DNA of 64,000 nucleotides from Pontibacter diazotrophicus (GCF_003367245.1 NZ_QRGR01000003.1:124001-188000); one strand, 5' to 3'; positions 8,612-18,283 are shown, counted from the stretch's first letter. The notes: generated by a model not told the origin, from the sequence alone. Program-made: numbers and translations.

Positions 8612-10804
8612 ATGAAGCCACTTCTTTTTTCCACCTGCTTTATGCTGGCTCTCTTCTCTCACTCGTTAGAGGCGGCTACTTTTTTTGTAAGCCTGTCTGG
8701 TAACGACACTCATTCCGGTAACAACAAGAGTCAGCCCTGGGCCAGTATCACGAAAGTAAATAACACAGTTTTCAGCCCCGGCGATACCGTCCTCTTCGAA
8801 GGGGGCAAAACTTTTGTGGGCAGCATCGTATTTGGCGAAGAAGTTGGTGGTACTGCCTCTGAACCCATTTTTTTCGGATCTTATGGTGACGGGAAAGCCA
8901 TCATCAGCAGCGGGGACAACGTGGGATTCAGTGTACAGAATTCAGCTGGCTTCAAAATTCAGAATCTTGTCATCAAGGGCTCGGGGCGCACAAGCAACGG
9001 AAGCAATGGAATTGAGTTTTTTACGGACCAGCCGAACAGCTCCCGATTGGAGTTTATTTCAATAGACGGAGTGGATGTTTCCGGGTATCATGATAAAGGA
9101 ATTTACATTGGGAGCTGGAATGGAGCGAAAGGCTATGATGGGATTTCTATCACCAACAGCTCGATACATGACAACGGCGAAGCGGGCATCGTGTCTTACG
9201 CAGAGACGAAGCTCGGCCACCAGAACATGTACGTAGGCCATAACAGGATTTTCAACAACACAGGCATCCAAGGCCGTGACATCCACACGGGTAACGGCAT
9301 CATTATAGGGGATGTAGACGGAGTGCTGATAGAATATTGCGAAGTGTACAACAACGGCGAACTTAGTGATGCACGCGATACAGGGCCGGCGGGTGTCTGG
9401 GCCTACAAGTGCAATGATGTGCTGATTCAATACAATGAGGCGCACCACAACAAAACCGGAGGTACCAAAGACGGTGGCGGCTTCGATATAGATGGCGGTG
9501 TTACCAATGCTGTTATGCAGTACAACTACTCCCATGACAATGACGGGGCAGGCTTTCTCGTCTCACAGTACAGAGGCGCCCCTACCATGAAGAACATTAC
9601 CATACGGTACAACATCAGCGAGAATGATGGCCGCAAGAACAGTTATGCCGGCATCCTTTTCTGGTCTTCCGGGTCCAGCGGCGGCATTCAGGATGTGGAG
9701 GTATACAATAATACGGTGTATCTCACGCCATCAGGCGGATCGCCATCCGCCATTCGCCTGTTTGGAAAGCTTTACAGACAAGTCCGCATCAGGAACAATA
9801 TCTTCCAAACCACTCCGGGCACCGTGAAAACCGTGACGAACACAGCAGACAATGCTGATATACTTTTCCAAGGCAACAGCTACTGGAATGCAGGAGAAGA
9901 CCTGGATATTGAGTGGGAGAAGGGCAGTTATACATCACTTGAAGCGTGGCGGGCAGCAACGGGACCAGCAGCAAAAAGGCAGGAAACACTTGACGGCTCT
10001 CCTGTGGGTTATTTTGTTGATCCACAGTTGATCGACCCGGGCAAGGAGGTTACCATTTCAGACCCTACCAAATTGTTCGCGCTTAGCGGCTATGAACTGC
10101 ATGAAGCATCACCGCTCATTGATAAAGGACTCAATTTATCGGCTCTTTTTGGAATCGAAACCGGCAACCAGGATTTTTTTGGCAACAGTCTTGCGGACGA
10201 AGAGAAAATTTCTATTGGTGCTTATCAGTTTAAATCTACTGTGCCGTTGCCTGTAACACTGAGTTTGTTTGAAGTTAGCAGACAGGGAACTGACGCCGTC
10301 CTTTACTGGGAAACAGCTTCAGAACAAAACAACAAAGGTTTTGATGTGGAGGTATCTGTTGATGGAGAACACTTCAGGACACTGAGCTTTGTAGCCAGCA
10401 AAAGCAGCAATTCTCAACAAACACTGCCATATACCTTTCGCGATACGGAAAAGAACAAAACAGGCATCCGGTATTACCGTCTCAGGCAAATAGACACTGA
10501 CGGAACCTCCACTTACTCTGAAGTGAAAGCCGTGACTTTTGAACAGGAGCACTTTACAGCATCAGCCTACCCTAACCCCTTCTCCAGCAGCTTTACACTT
10601 GAAGTAAAGGCAGAGAAAGAAGAGATACTGCAAATAAATATGTCAGACGCAGTAGGCCGCCATGTGCTCCGCCGGGAAGTGAAGCTACAGCAAGGAAGGA
10701 ACAAATTAACACTCGAGATAGGTAGAGAACGACCGGCTGGCTTGTACATTATCTCAGCCCGCCACGGTGACAAAAACTTGAAGTTAAAAGTACTGAAACA
10801 ATAA
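8612..10804 (+). CDS. Secreted right-handed beta-helix protein with T9SS sorting domain (paralogue of preceding gene)
   Basis: A protein of 730 residues from the ATG at 8612, chosen because MKPLLFSTC begins a standard signal peptide ending SLEA-A; an in-frame ATG at 8585 would add nine residues. The beta-helix domain opens FFVSLSGNDTHSG and matches the upstream protein almost block for block (for example WASITKVN against WASIDKVN, and GGGFDIDGG in both). It covers roughly the first 540 residues. Then comes an Fn3-like domain (PVTLSLFEV through YYRLRQIDTDG) common just before sorting domains, and a T9SS type A tail with SAYPNPF. It lacks the PA14 and PKD modules of its neighbour. It is probably exported through the Por secretion system to the cell surface; no enzyme activity is proven. 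It ends before a bidirectional hairpin. Confidence 0.88.
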   Translation: MKPLLFSTCFMLALFSHSLEAATFFVSLSGNDTHSGNNKSQPWASITKVNNTVFSPGDTVLFEGGKTFVGSIVFGEEVGGTASEPIFFGSYGDGKAIISSGDNVGFSVQNSAGFKIQNLVIKGSGRTSNGSNGIEFFTDQPNSSRLEFISIDGVDVSGYHDKGIYIGSWNGAKGYDGISITNSSIHDNGEAGIVSYAETKLGHQNMYVGHNRIFNNTGIQGRDIHTGNGIIIGDVDGVLIEYCEVYNNGELSDARDTGPAGVWAYKCNDVLIQYNEAHHNKTGGTKDGGGFDIDGGVTNAVMQYNYSHDNDGAGFLVSQYRGAPTMKNITIRYNISENDGRKNSYAGILFWSSGSSGGIQDVEVYNNTVYLTPSGGSPSAIRLFGKLYRQVRIRNNIFQTTPGTVKTVTNTADNADILFQGNSYWNAGEDLDIEWEKGSYTSLEAWRAATGPAAKRQETLDGSPVGYFVDPQLIDPGKEVTISDPTKLFALSGYELHEASPLIDKGLNLSALFGIETGNQDFFGNSLADEEKISIGAYQFKSTVPLPVTLSLFEVSRQGTDAVLYWETASEQNNKGFDVEVSVDGEHFRTLSFVASKSSNSQQTLPYTFRDTEKNKTGIRYYRLRQIDTDGTSTYSEVKAVTFEQEHFTASAYPNPFSSSFTLEVKAEKEEILQINMSDAVGRHVLRREVKLQQGRNKLTLEIGRERPAGLYIISARHGDKNLKLKVLKQ

Positions 10805-10849
10805 TTGATATAGTCTACATATTTCAGACTCAAAAGCAATTTAAAATAA

Positions 10850-10886
10850 CAGGCCGCACCTCCTTGTAACGGAGTGCGGCCTGCTT
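10850..10886. terminator. Bidirectional terminator between convergent genes
   Basis: An inverted repeat CAGGCCGCAC..GTGCGGCCTG with one bulged base and a short loop (TTGTAA), followed by CTTTATTT. It sits between the rightward beta-helix gene and the leftward glgX gene and could serve both. Confidence 0.8.
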
Positions 10887-10932
10887 TATTTAACTGAATT
10901 TGCAGTTAAGGTTGCAACTGCCTTTTAAAACA

Positions 10933-13107
10933 TTATTTGGACTTAGTAGTCAAAGGATGATGCAGCAGTACCACAGAGCGGGCATTTACTTTTATAGTTT
11001 CTGTTGCTTTATACACTTCTGTTCCCTCTCCCACAACATCTTCATGGGTATCCAGAATCTTTGTCCACTTTGAGCCATACTTTTTATCGGGCAGTTTGTA
11101 ATCCAGTGACTCATGATGCGCGTTGAATATCACATAGAAACTATCGTCCTTCACCTGCTCTCCTTTGGGACCCAGAGAGTGAATGCCCTGGCCATTTAAA
11201 AACACCGCCAGTGACTTTGCATAGTCATGGTTCCAGTGTTCATCGCTCATCTCTTCGCCTTCAGGCAGGAACCAGGCAATGTCTTCTACACCAACACCTT
11301 TTATAGGCCGGCCCTGGAACCAGCGACGGCGGCAGAAAACAGGATGGTCCTTGCGCAGCTGGATGAGTTTTCTGGTAAATTCCAGCAGGTCTGTATCAGC
11401 CTCCTCCCAGTTGAGCCAGGAGATTTCATTGTCCTGGCAATACGCGTTGTTGTTGCCATGTTGCGTACGGCTGATTTCATCACCGGCTACAAGCATGGGT
11501 ACTCCCTGAGACAAAAACAAAGTGGTAAGGAAGTTACGCTTCTGCTTTTCGCGTAAGGCTAAAATCTCCGGATCATTGGTAGGGCCTTCCACGCCGCAGT
11601 TCCAGGAACGGTTGTGGCTTTCCCCGTCGTTGTTGTCTTCCCCGTTCTCCAGGTTATGCTTTTCGTTATACGACACCAGGTCGTTCAGCGTAAAACCATC
11701 GTGGGCCGTAATAAAGTTAATACTGGCTGTAGGCCGGCGGTAGTCGTCCTGATAAAGGTCCGAACTGCCGGTAAAGCGCTCTGCAAACTCAGCCAGCATG
11801 CTGTGCTCTCCGCGCCAGTAGTCGCGCATACAGTCCCGGTACATACCGTTCCACTCTGTCCAGCCGGCAGGGAAATTTCCTACCTGGTAACCTCCTTCGC
11901 CTACGTCCCAGGGCTCAGCTATATGTTTTACCTGCGATATAATGGGGTCCTGGTGTATGATATCAAAAAAGGACCCAAGCTTATCTACACCATGGAGTTC
12001 GCGTGCCAGCGCAGAGGCCAGGTCAAATCGGAATCCGTCCACATGCATCTCCGTAATCCAGTAGCGCAGACTGTCCATGATGAGACGGAGCGCACTGGGT
12101 AAGCTGGAGTTTAAGGTGTTCCCGGTACCGGTATAGTCCATGTAATACCTTTTGTTATCCTCTACCAGCCGGTAATAAGAGGCGTTATCGATACCCTTAA
12201 AAGAAAGCGTTGGTCCCATATGGTTTCCTTCGCCCGTGTGATTATACACCACGTCCAGTATCACCTCTATACCTGCTTTGTGCAGCTCCTTGACCATGTT
12301 CTTGAACTCAACCACCTGCTCCCCTAGAGTGCCACCTTTGGTATACCGCACATCAGGGGCAAAAAAACCAATAGAGTTATAGCCCCAGTAATTCGTCAGG
12401 CCCTTTTCTACCAGGTAGCGGTCCGTTATAAAATGATGCACCGGCATAAGCTCAATCGCGGTGATACCTAGCTCCTGCAGGTATTTAATGGTGACAGGAT
12501 GCGCTAATCCTGAATAGGTTCCGCGTATATCTTCCGGAATTTCCGGATGCAACTGAGTAAAACCCTTTATGTGTGTCTCATAAATGATAGACTTGTAATA
12601 CGGTATTTTAGGTGCCTTATCATCCCCCCAGTCAAAGGAAGCGTCTACCACCACTGCTTTCGGAATAAAAGGGGCGCTGTCGGTATCGTTCCGGCTCAGG
12701 TCTTCATCCGGGTGGCCGAACTCATAACCGAAAAGGGAGTCGTGCCACTCAATTGTTCCGGAAATAGCTTTGGCATAAGGGTCAATGAGAAGCTTGTTGG
12801 GGTTATAGCGGTGGCCGTTATGAGGATCAAACGGACCATGTACCCTGTAACCGTACAGTTGCCCTGGCTCGATGCCCGGCAGGTATGCGTGCCAAACCTG
12901 GTGGGAGCGCTCCGTCATTTTGATTTTAACGGATTCTTTGTCATCTTCAACAGAATTGAACAAGCACAGTTCCACACCTGTGGCATTGTCGGCGTACAGT
13001 GCAAAATTGACTCCTTTTCCATCCCAGTTAGCACCTAAAGGGTATGGGCTGCCGGGGTATACTGTTGTTTTCTTTTGATTTGTTGGTTCGGATATTTTCA
13101 GGTCCAT
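10933..13107 (-). CDS. glgX: Glycogen debranching enzyme (GlgX/isoamylase type, GH13)
   Basis: A 724-residue intracellular GH13 enzyme that hydrolyses alpha-1,6 branch points in glycogen or limit dextrins. It has an N-terminal CBM48 domain (about 15-110, with PYPLGANWDGKGVNFALYA), then the barrel: region I DVVYNH (285-290), region II DGFRFDLAS with nucleophile Asp362, the acid Glu398 in HIAEPWDVG, and Asp470 in TAHDGFTL. The motif pattern and length match GlgX. There is no signal peptide. It is monocistronic here; no glgA, glgB, glgC or glgP is adjacent. Three further alpha-glucan enzymes occur at 24818, 36606 and 38289, suggesting a dispersed storage-glucan degradation pathway. Confidence 0.95.
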   Translation of the reverse strand: MDLKISEPTNQKKTTVYPGSPYPLGANWDGKGVNFALYADNATGVELCLFNSVEDDKESVKIKMTERSHQVWHAYLPGIEPGQLYGYRVHGPFDPHNGHRYNPNKLLIDPYAKAISGTIEWHDSLFGYEFGHPDEDLSRNDTDSAPFIPKAVVVDASFDWGDDKAPKIPYYKSIIYETHIKGFTQLHPEIPEDIRGTYSGLAHPVTIKYLQELGITAIELMPVHHFITDRYLVEKGLTNYWGYNSIGFFAPDVRYTKGGTLGEQVVEFKNMVKELHKAGIEVILDVVYNHTGEGNHMGPTLSFKGIDNASYYRLVEDNKRYYMDYTGTGNTLNSSLPSALRLIMDSLRYWITEMHVDGFRFDLASALARELHGVDKLGSFFDIIHQDPIISQVKHIAEPWDVGEGGYQVGNFPAGWTEWNGMYRDCMRDYWRGEHSMLAEFAERFTGSSDLYQDDYRRPTASINFITAHDGFTLNDLVSYNEKHNLENGEDNNDGESHNRSWNCGVEGPTNDPEILALREKQKRNFLTTLFLSQGVPMLVAGDEISRTQHGNNNAYCQDNEISWLNWEEADTDLLEFTRKLIQLRKDHPVFCRRRWFQGRPIKGVGVEDIAWFLPEGEEMSDEHWNHDYAKSLAVFLNGQGIHSLGPKGEQVKDDSFYVIFNAHHESLDYKLPDKKYGSKWTKILDTHEDVVGEGTEVYKATETIKVNARSVVLLHHPLTTKSK

Positions 13108-13521
13108 GGTAGCTAAAAAATAGTTTTAATTATGACTTGTAGTCAAAACTAACCTTAAACGCTTTCAAGGTAAGTCCAGAGGGTACATTAACATATTATA
13201 CTTTGTATAATATATTTGGTTTATTTCAACCGCTATACGTGCATTTAAATTGAATGTACGTAAAAACAATGCAATTGAAGAACCATCCGTCCTTTGTTGC
13301 CATGCTACCATTGCAATTGCCTGTACATGCCTTTTGCTGTAAAGCTGCGTGAACATCCCACCTTCAGCCCCTTTTTTCTAATCCCCTTTCTGCTACGGCT
13401 ACACAAGCTGCTATACCCGTACACTAACATATCACAAGCAAAACCACAAGTGTGGCTGATACAGCGTTGAAACAGAATTTTCCACTGAGAGTAAAACAAG
13501 CATAAATATTGCTAAAAAAGT
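13108..13521. other. Intergenic region between divergent glgX and mscS-like genes
   Basis: About 414 bases without a credible gene; the short leftward reading frames here have no recognisable composition. TATATTTG at 13211-13218 matches the Bacteroidota -7 consensus TAnnTTTG on the plus strand, but no correctly spaced -33 TTTG is present, so I do not call a promoter. Confidence 0.5.
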
Positions 13522-14913
13522 ATGCCTCCTTATAACCAGAACAGAAGACTTAACAGAAGCCTAAGCAGCAGGAACAGGAATGTTAGAACACCTATACAGC
13601 AGCGAAGTACTACGCAGCAGCCAGGTGGCAGTGATGGTGTTCGGACCCAGCAAAAGTACAGGGCCAGAAACAGGAAAAGACGAGTTGCCCAGCCCTCCAA
13701 GGTAAAAGGAGCCGCAGAAAACAGACTCAAGAACTTCCGGCAGGCATCCATCTTAGCAGTAGCCATCACTGGTTTCATCATCATGCTGACTTCTCCTTCC
13801 GAAGCCGGACTGGCTCAGGATGCTCCGCAGGAGGAGACGGTGGATTCTGTGGCTATAGTAGACGAAGTAGCGCTAGAGGATTTAGTAGCGGCCCCGTCAG
13901 ACACGGCTGCCGCGGACAGTACTTTGGCTGGCTCAAGCAAGGAGTCGGCTGATCAGGCCATAGGTGCCCTGCAGAATCTGTGGGATAGCTTTTATTTTAA
14001 CCTGCCCAAAATGCTGATCGCCATTGGTATCCTAGTGCTGGCCTGGCTCCTGACGAAAGCACTGCGGGCATTGCTTCATAGAACTATCGGCCGCTGGCAA
14101 AGCTCCAGTGCGGTTACAACCCTGACGCTTATCGTGGTATGGCTGCTGGCAATAGGTATAGCCGTAAGCGTGGTCGCCGGCGACATTCGGGCCCTGGTCG
14201 GCTCTTTCGGTTTGATAGGCCTTGCCCTGTCCTGGTCTTTGCAAACACCAATAGAAAGCTTTACAGGTTGGCTGCTCAACTCTTTCCAGGGTTATTATAA
14301 AGTAGGCGACCGTATACGGGTAGGAGAAGTTTTCGGGGATGTGTACCGTATCGATTTCTTAACCACCACAGTATGGGAAATCGGTGCTCCTTACCAGCCA
14401 GGCTTTGTGCAGGCAGAACAGCCGACAGGCCGCATGGTAACATTCCCGAACAACGAAATAGTAACTGGCACGGTCATTAACCTGACGGGGGATTTTCCCT
14501 TTGTCTGGGATGAGCTGAGTGTGGCCGTTGCAAACGAATCTGACATAGAACTATCTATCAAGGTGATGGAACAAATCTCTACAGACCTTCTGGGAGATTA
14601 TATGATAGAGCCTGCGCGCAGTTATGCCCGTTTATTGCGAAAAGCTGGCCTCGGAGAATTTGTGGCAGAGAAGCCTCAGGTATTTATTTCATTAGACGAT
14701 TCCTGGACCAACATCACCATCCGTTACCTGGTTGGTGCCCGGGAGCGCAGAAAATGGAAGAGCGAACTTACCTTACGGATAGCGCAGGAACTAGCCAAGC
14801 CGGAATACCTAAAGAAGATTATTCCAGTATATCCACGCCAACAGGTACAGTTCATTAACCCGGAAGGCGTACCAGTTGACTCAGAAATTTTCAAGGGCAG
14901 TGGAGAGAAATAA
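13522..14913 (+). CDS. MscS-family mechanosensitive channel
   Basis: A 463-residue membrane protein. The first 70 residues are very basic and rich in Gln, Asn and Arg, unlike ordinary MscS. A hydrophobic segment at 75-92 is followed by an acidic, Ala/Ser-rich stretch (95-145) that is probably periplasmic. Then come membrane helices at about 160-180, 200-222 and 224-246; the last has the pore-lining small-residue pattern and runs into the MscS beta domain (GDRIRVGEVFGDVYRID, 262-278, and TFPNNEIVTGTVINLTG). The C-terminal alpha/beta domain ends near residue 450. It should open under membrane tension to release solutes during osmotic downshock. It stands alone; the stop codon lies inside a terminator-like hairpin. 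Confidence 0.88.
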   Translation: MPPYNQNRRLNRSLSSRNRNVRTPIQQRSTTQQPGGSDGVRTQQKYRARNRKRRVAQPSKVKGAAENRLKNFRQASILAVAITGFIIMLTSPSEAGLAQDAPQEETVDSVAIVDEVALEDLVAAPSDTAAADSTLAGSSKESADQAIGALQNLWDSFYFNLPKMLIAIGILVLAWLLTKALRALLHRTIGRWQSSSAVTTLTLIVVWLLAIGIAVSVVAGDIRALVGSFGLIGLALSWSLQTPIESFTGWLLNSFQGYYKVGDRIRVGEVFGDVYRIDFLTTTVWEIGAPYQPGFVQAEQPTGRMVTFPNNEIVTGTVINLTGDFPFVWDELSVAVANESDIELSIKVMEQISTDLLGDYMIEPARSYARLLRKAGLGEFVAEKPQVFISLDDSWTNITIRYLVGARERRKWKSELTLRIAQELAKPEYLKKIIPVYPRQQVQFINPEGVPVDSEIFKGSGEK

Positions 14914-14930
14914 TGCTTCTCTCCATTTAC
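14901..14930 (+). terminator. Probable terminator overlapping the stop of the MscS-like gene
   Basis: Perfect 9-bp stem TGGAGAGAA / TTCTCTCCA with a 7-base loop ATAATGC that contains most of the TAA stop codon, followed by TTTACC. The T-run is short, so the call is moderate. Confidence 0.55.
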
Positions 14931-15004
14931 CTGAGGTATGTATATCTAGTTTTAAGTATACAGCCCGGCGAAAGAAAAAGCCTGACAGAAAATGCCATTG
15001 AGAA

Positions 15005-15367
15005 TCAGAAAGAAAACGAGACTAACACAGCATTACCCGCTCTCACACATTCTGCCGTGTCCAGCAGAATATGAATGACAAGCCCCAGTCCAATCAATCT
15101 GGTTTTGGGATAAAGAGCGAGTGCCACATAAACCGGGATAAGCCAATAGCTGTGCAGCAGGTGATATCCTACGCTGCACCGGTCCGGGTCCACGATTGGG
15201 CTTGCTGCCACATGATCTATATCAATCAAAATACCAGCCAGCATGACCAGGGTAGCATGCCTGAAATCTTTCCGGAAGAAAAGCGCCGCCACCAGCAACG
15301 GCACTGCCACATGAAGAAACAGGTGAAGAATAAATGCCGGCGTCAGTACGCCTATGAGAGTGTCCAT
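15005..15367 (-). CDS. Small integral membrane protein, DUF6122-like
   Basis: A 120-residue protein with four likely membrane helices. Conserved-looking polar motifs are LHLFLHVAVPLL, then IDIDHVAA with an Asp/His pair, DPDRCSVGYHLLHS, and LVIHILLD near the end. This pattern matches my memory of DUF6122, small inner-membrane proteins distantly like the YdjM/metal-dependent hydrolase group, where Asp and His residues could bind metal. No substrate is known. It is convergent with the MscS-like gene and about 105 bases downstream of the DUF2236 gene on the same strand, so it could be the second gene of that transcript. Confidence 0.65.
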   Translation of the reverse strand: MDTLIGVLTPAFILHLFLHVAVPLLVAALFFRKDFRHATLVMLAGILIDIDHVAASPIVDPDRCSVGYHLLHSYWLIPVYVALALYPKTRLIGLGLVIHILLDTAECVRAGNAVLVSFSF

Positions 15368-15472
15368 CTGAATTTAATCAACGATTCCCCCTCTTTACTG
15401 TGCCGCCACCCACAGGGTTTACGCAGCCTCCCTCCTTTTAACACTTCCGCTGATGTGGCGCTTATTTTTAGT

Positions 15473-16237
15473 TCAGGCAGGCACACTATCCAAATCCTTT
15501 ACCTCTGACTTTATTTTTGAAGGGAGGAATACAGTTTTGATAAGGCCTTCTAAACGCAGTGCTCGACTAATTTTGTATACCCGGATAACAGGTGAGAGCA
15601 CCGAAATGCTATTCAGCTCCAGCATTTGCCTTACTGTTTCAGGAACAATAAGTGTCTGTGCCTGCAGAAGCACAGTGTACCTAAAAAGGCCGAGGTGTTT
15701 CCTGTATTGCCGGAACAGGTCTTCTGTATAGTTGCTTTTTTGCAGGTTTCGCACCAGATGTTCTTCCCTAGCCAGTTTCCACTCCTGATAAGTAGCTGGC
15801 AGTTCTTTTAATCCCATGCGGCTGCCCACCCTGTAAAACACATCGAAAGTCTCTGTTTTTTCTGCTTCCGTCATTTCCCTTTCCATTATTTCATACGCAC
15901 GGATAGAGTAATCTATCAGCATGAAAAGCACATCACGGTAGGCCCAGTCGGGTATGCTTGCTCCACGGTTAGACTCCACACCAGCATGAATGGAAGCCAT
16001 TTTGTCAATGGCCCTGTTTGCTGCTTCCAGGTCAGAAAAGATAATCTGCCGGGCATAGGCTACGGTAGAAAAGAGTCGGCCTAAAGGGTCGGCTGGGAGG
16101 CGGCCAGTAAAATAAAGCCAGTCCACTGCCTTGTTCAGGGCAAACTCAGCGGAAGCGCCAGCAAAAATAAAAAGTATGGTTTCGCTCTTCCCCCATATCT
16201 CTCTCACAACAGAGTTTTCATCTACAAAATACTTCAT
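15473..16237 (-). CDS. DUF2236/MpaB-type oxygenase-like protein
   Basis: From the ATG at 16237, 254 residues of a mainly helical protein. An in-frame start at 16285 would add 16 residues; I prefer the shorter one because family members begin close to VVREIWGKSE. The core has SETILFIFAGASAEFALNKAV, then DPLGRLFSTVAYARQIIFSD and IDKMASIHAGVE, matching the DUF2236 family that includes fungal MpaB oxygenase and the heme protein latex-clearing protein Lcp. A histidine such as that in IHAGVE could be a heme ligand by analogy, but I cannot confirm it. Most bacterial members are uncharacterised. There is no signal peptide. It reads toward the small DUF6122-like gene. Confidence 0.72.
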   Translation of the reverse strand: MKYFVDENSVVREIWGKSETILFIFAGASAEFALNKAVDWLYFTGRLPADPLGRLFSTVAYARQIIFSDLEAANRAIDKMASIHAGVESNRGASIPDWAYRDVLFMLIDYSIRAYEIMEREMTEAEKTETFDVFYRVGSRMGLKELPATYQEWKLAREEHLVRNLQKSNYTEDLFRQYRKHLGLFRYTVLLQAQTLIVPETVRQMLELNSISVLSPVIRVYKISRALRLEGLIKTVFLPSKIKSEVKDLDSVPA

Positions 16238-16417
16238 ACCCTTCAAACATTGTTTGCACACAAAATGTGCAATGCCCACCGACAATTACGATCAAATTTC
16301 CTACAAAGCGGGTATTCTTTTTTCGGTGCAGTTAGTTTAGAAGAAGAAAGTACATATAGCATTACTATTCAGGAGGGACCTGGACTGGTGATGTAGAGGA
16401 TTAAAGCTCATGCTTGC

Positions 16418-17500
16418 CTACTCACCTGGCAACGGGAAGGTCAGGAAAAAAGTCGTGCCCTCATTCTCTTCGCTTTCGAAACTGATGCTGCCGCCCTGTA
16501 TCTCCACCAGGTCCCGGACTATTGACAAGCCTACACCTATTGAGGTTTCCCCCTGCAGTCCTCTTCGGGCAGTTTTGTTATACCTGTTAAATACATCAGC
16601 CTGAAGGTTTTCCGGAATTCCGATACCGTTATCGGAATGTGCTATGACTAGCTTTCTGCCTTCTCGCTTAATCGAGATGCTGATGTTTCCTCCCACCTTC
16701 GTGAACTTGATAGAGTTTGAAACAAGGTTGTTTATAATCTGCATGAGCTTTACCTCATCCAGTTCCACCATTATTTTATCTTCATCGCTTTTTACCTCAA
16801 AATTAAACTCTACACCTTTGGCTACTCTATAGGAGTTTAGTAGCTTCTGCACCTTTTCTACTACATCAAAGCGTATGATATTTACATATATCGTAGGAGA
16901 TTTCAGGTGCTCGTCGCTTAGCAGGTTGTCAATCAGTTCGAGGCAGTTATCATAAGCATTCAGAATGATTTTTGTGTAGCTATTAATTTCTTCATTCTTT
17001 TCTTCATCATACTCACTCTGCAGCAGAGAGGCTATTCCTTTAACAATAGCAAGGGGGCCACGCAGGTCGTGTGCTATAATCTCGAGGGTGCTGTTTTTCC
17101 TTCTTGTATACTCTTTGAGGTAATCAACATACTGTGACTGCTTTGTTACATCTTCGGCTTCGCCAGCTATATGGGTTATAACGCCCGCTTCGTTTTTTAT
17201 AGGATGAGCCTCTACTTTAATTTCTTTCTGGGATCCTCCGGGTAGCGTAAGGCTGAACTCCACCTCACGCCCTTCTCCCTCTTTTATTATTTGTTCCAGG
17301 CGCCTGTAAACGGCACTCTTGTCATCAGGATGGATGGACGAAGTTAATAGTTCAGGTGTTTCCACAATAAGCTCGCGATCTGCCTCCCAAACCTTACTCA
17401 CAGCTTCGCTTAAATAGTCGAAACGCAAGGTGTCAAGGTTAAACAGGAAAAATACTTTCTTGCTGGATTTTCCAAACAAGTGAAACAAGTCATTGTCCAT
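16418..17500 (-). CDS. Cytoplasmic PAS-domain sensor histidine kinase (orphan)
   Basis: A 360-residue histidine kinase without membrane segments. A PAS/PAC sensor domain covers about 15-125 (with SIHPDDKSAVYRRLEQI and the PAC-like ending GVITHIAGEAEDVT). The HisKA dimerisation domain carries the phosphorylated His144 in IIAHDLRGPLA, and the HATPase domain has the N box NNLVSNSIKFT, G1 DNGIGIPENL, and G2 GVGLSIVRDLVEIQGG. It should sense a soluble or metabolic signal and transfer phosphate to a response regulator, but no regulator is encoded nearby. It is monocistronic, with intergenic spaces on both sides. Confidence 0.92.
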   Translation of the reverse strand: MDNDLFHLFGKSSKKVFFLFNLDTLRFDYLSEAVSKVWEADRELIVETPELLTSSIHPDDKSAVYRRLEQIIKEGEGREVEFSLTLPGGSQKEIKVEAHPIKNEAGVITHIAGEAEDVTKQSQYVDYLKEYTRRKNSTLEIIAHDLRGPLAIVKGIASLLQSEYDEEKNEEINSYTKIILNAYDNCLELIDNLLSDEHLKSPTIYVNIIRFDVVEKVQKLLNSYRVAKGVEFNFEVKSDEDKIMVELDEVKLMQIINNLVSNSIKFTKVGGNISISIKREGRKLVIAHSDNGIGIPENLQADVFNRYNKTARRGLQGETSIGVGLSIVRDLVEIQGGSISFESEENEGTTFFLTFPLPGE

Positions 17501-17683
17501 TCTGGCAGTTTGAATTTTGTGTTGGTAACCTAAATTTACCTGGTAAAGTTAATAAATAGGTACGTATATGTAATTTAGGTGTTCACATGAATGGAGTATA
17601 AAAGCCTAAGGCTTTGATAGATAGAGCGGAATGGAAAATGCGATAAAATGGAGCTAGGCAAATGTTTTCAGCTTTTGGAATAA

Positions 17684-17724
17684 AAAGCAGCTGCTTACAT
17701 TATAAAATGAAAGCAGCTGCTTTA
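17684..17724 (-). terminator. Rho-independent terminator after the YceI gene
   Basis: Two copies of AAAGCAGCTGCTT (17684-17696 and 17710-17722) form a long stem with a 13-base loop. Reading leftward the stem is followed by TTTTTA, as expected for a terminator of the leftward YceI gene ending at 17747. Confidence 0.82.
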
Positions 17725-17746
17725 TTTGATTATCTCCGGGAACAGG

Positions 17747-18283
17747 TTATCCCTGTCTTACTAACTGTATCTCAGCGTGAAGGCGGATTTCGTCACTAAC
17801 AACCACATTACCCGCTTCCGTTACAGCATCCCAGGTTAGCCCAAACTCTTTCCTGTTAATTTTTCCATCAATCGTAAAGCCAGCCTTTGTCTGCCCGTAA
17901 GGATCCACTACTATACCATGGTGTTCTACATTTACTGTAACAGGTTTTGATACACCTCTGATGTTCAGGTCGCCATGCAGTTTGGCGAATCCCGACTCTG
18001 TTTCTTCATATTTGTTTCCTACAAACTTTATCTGCCCGTGATTAGACACATCAAAGAACTCTTCTGATCTCAGGTGTGTGTCCCGCTGTTCATTGTTTGT
18101 GCTCACAGAGTCCACATCAGCAGTAAAAACAATAGAAGAGGCTTTCGTGAAGTCCTCTCCATCTGTCTCTACTTCTGCATTAAAACTGCTAAAATATCCC
18201 GTAACGGTTGTTATCATAAGGTGCTTTACCTTAAACTGTACCTCACTGTGTGCGGGATCGACTGTCCATTTTACATTTGCCAT
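17747..18283 (-). CDS. YceI-family lipocalin-like protein
   Basis: A 178-residue YceI-domain protein: WTVDPAHSEVQFKVKHLMITTVTG at the N-terminus, then the typical HLRSEEFFDVSNHGQIKF and LNIRGVSKPVTV. Family members form a beta-barrel that binds a long isoprenoid chain such as polyprenyl pyrophosphate or a quinone. Periplasmic YceI proteins have a signal peptide; this one starts directly with MANVKWTVDPAH, so it is probably cytoplasmic, a form frequent in Bacteroidota and linked to stress. It is a single-gene transcript with its own terminator. Confidence 0.92.
   Translation of the reverse strand: MANVKWTVDPAHSEVQFKVKHLMITTVTGYFSSFNAEVETDGEDFTKASSIVFTADVDSVSTNNEQRDTHLRSEEFFDVSNHGQIKFVGNKYEETESGFAKLHGDLNIRGVSKPVTVNVEHHGIVVDPYGQTKAGFTIDGKINRKEFGLTWDAVTEAGNVVVSDEIRLHAEIQLVRQG

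Noticed and set aside
12547..13038. 163-codon rightward frame inside glgX
   Set aside because: It is antisense to a clear GH13 gene, has no motif, and the glgX frame explains the sequence fully.
13165..13499. Two overlapping leftward frames of about 63 codons between glgX and the mscS-like gene
   Set aside because: Composition is like translated noncoding DNA, the two overlap in different frames, and neither has a motif.
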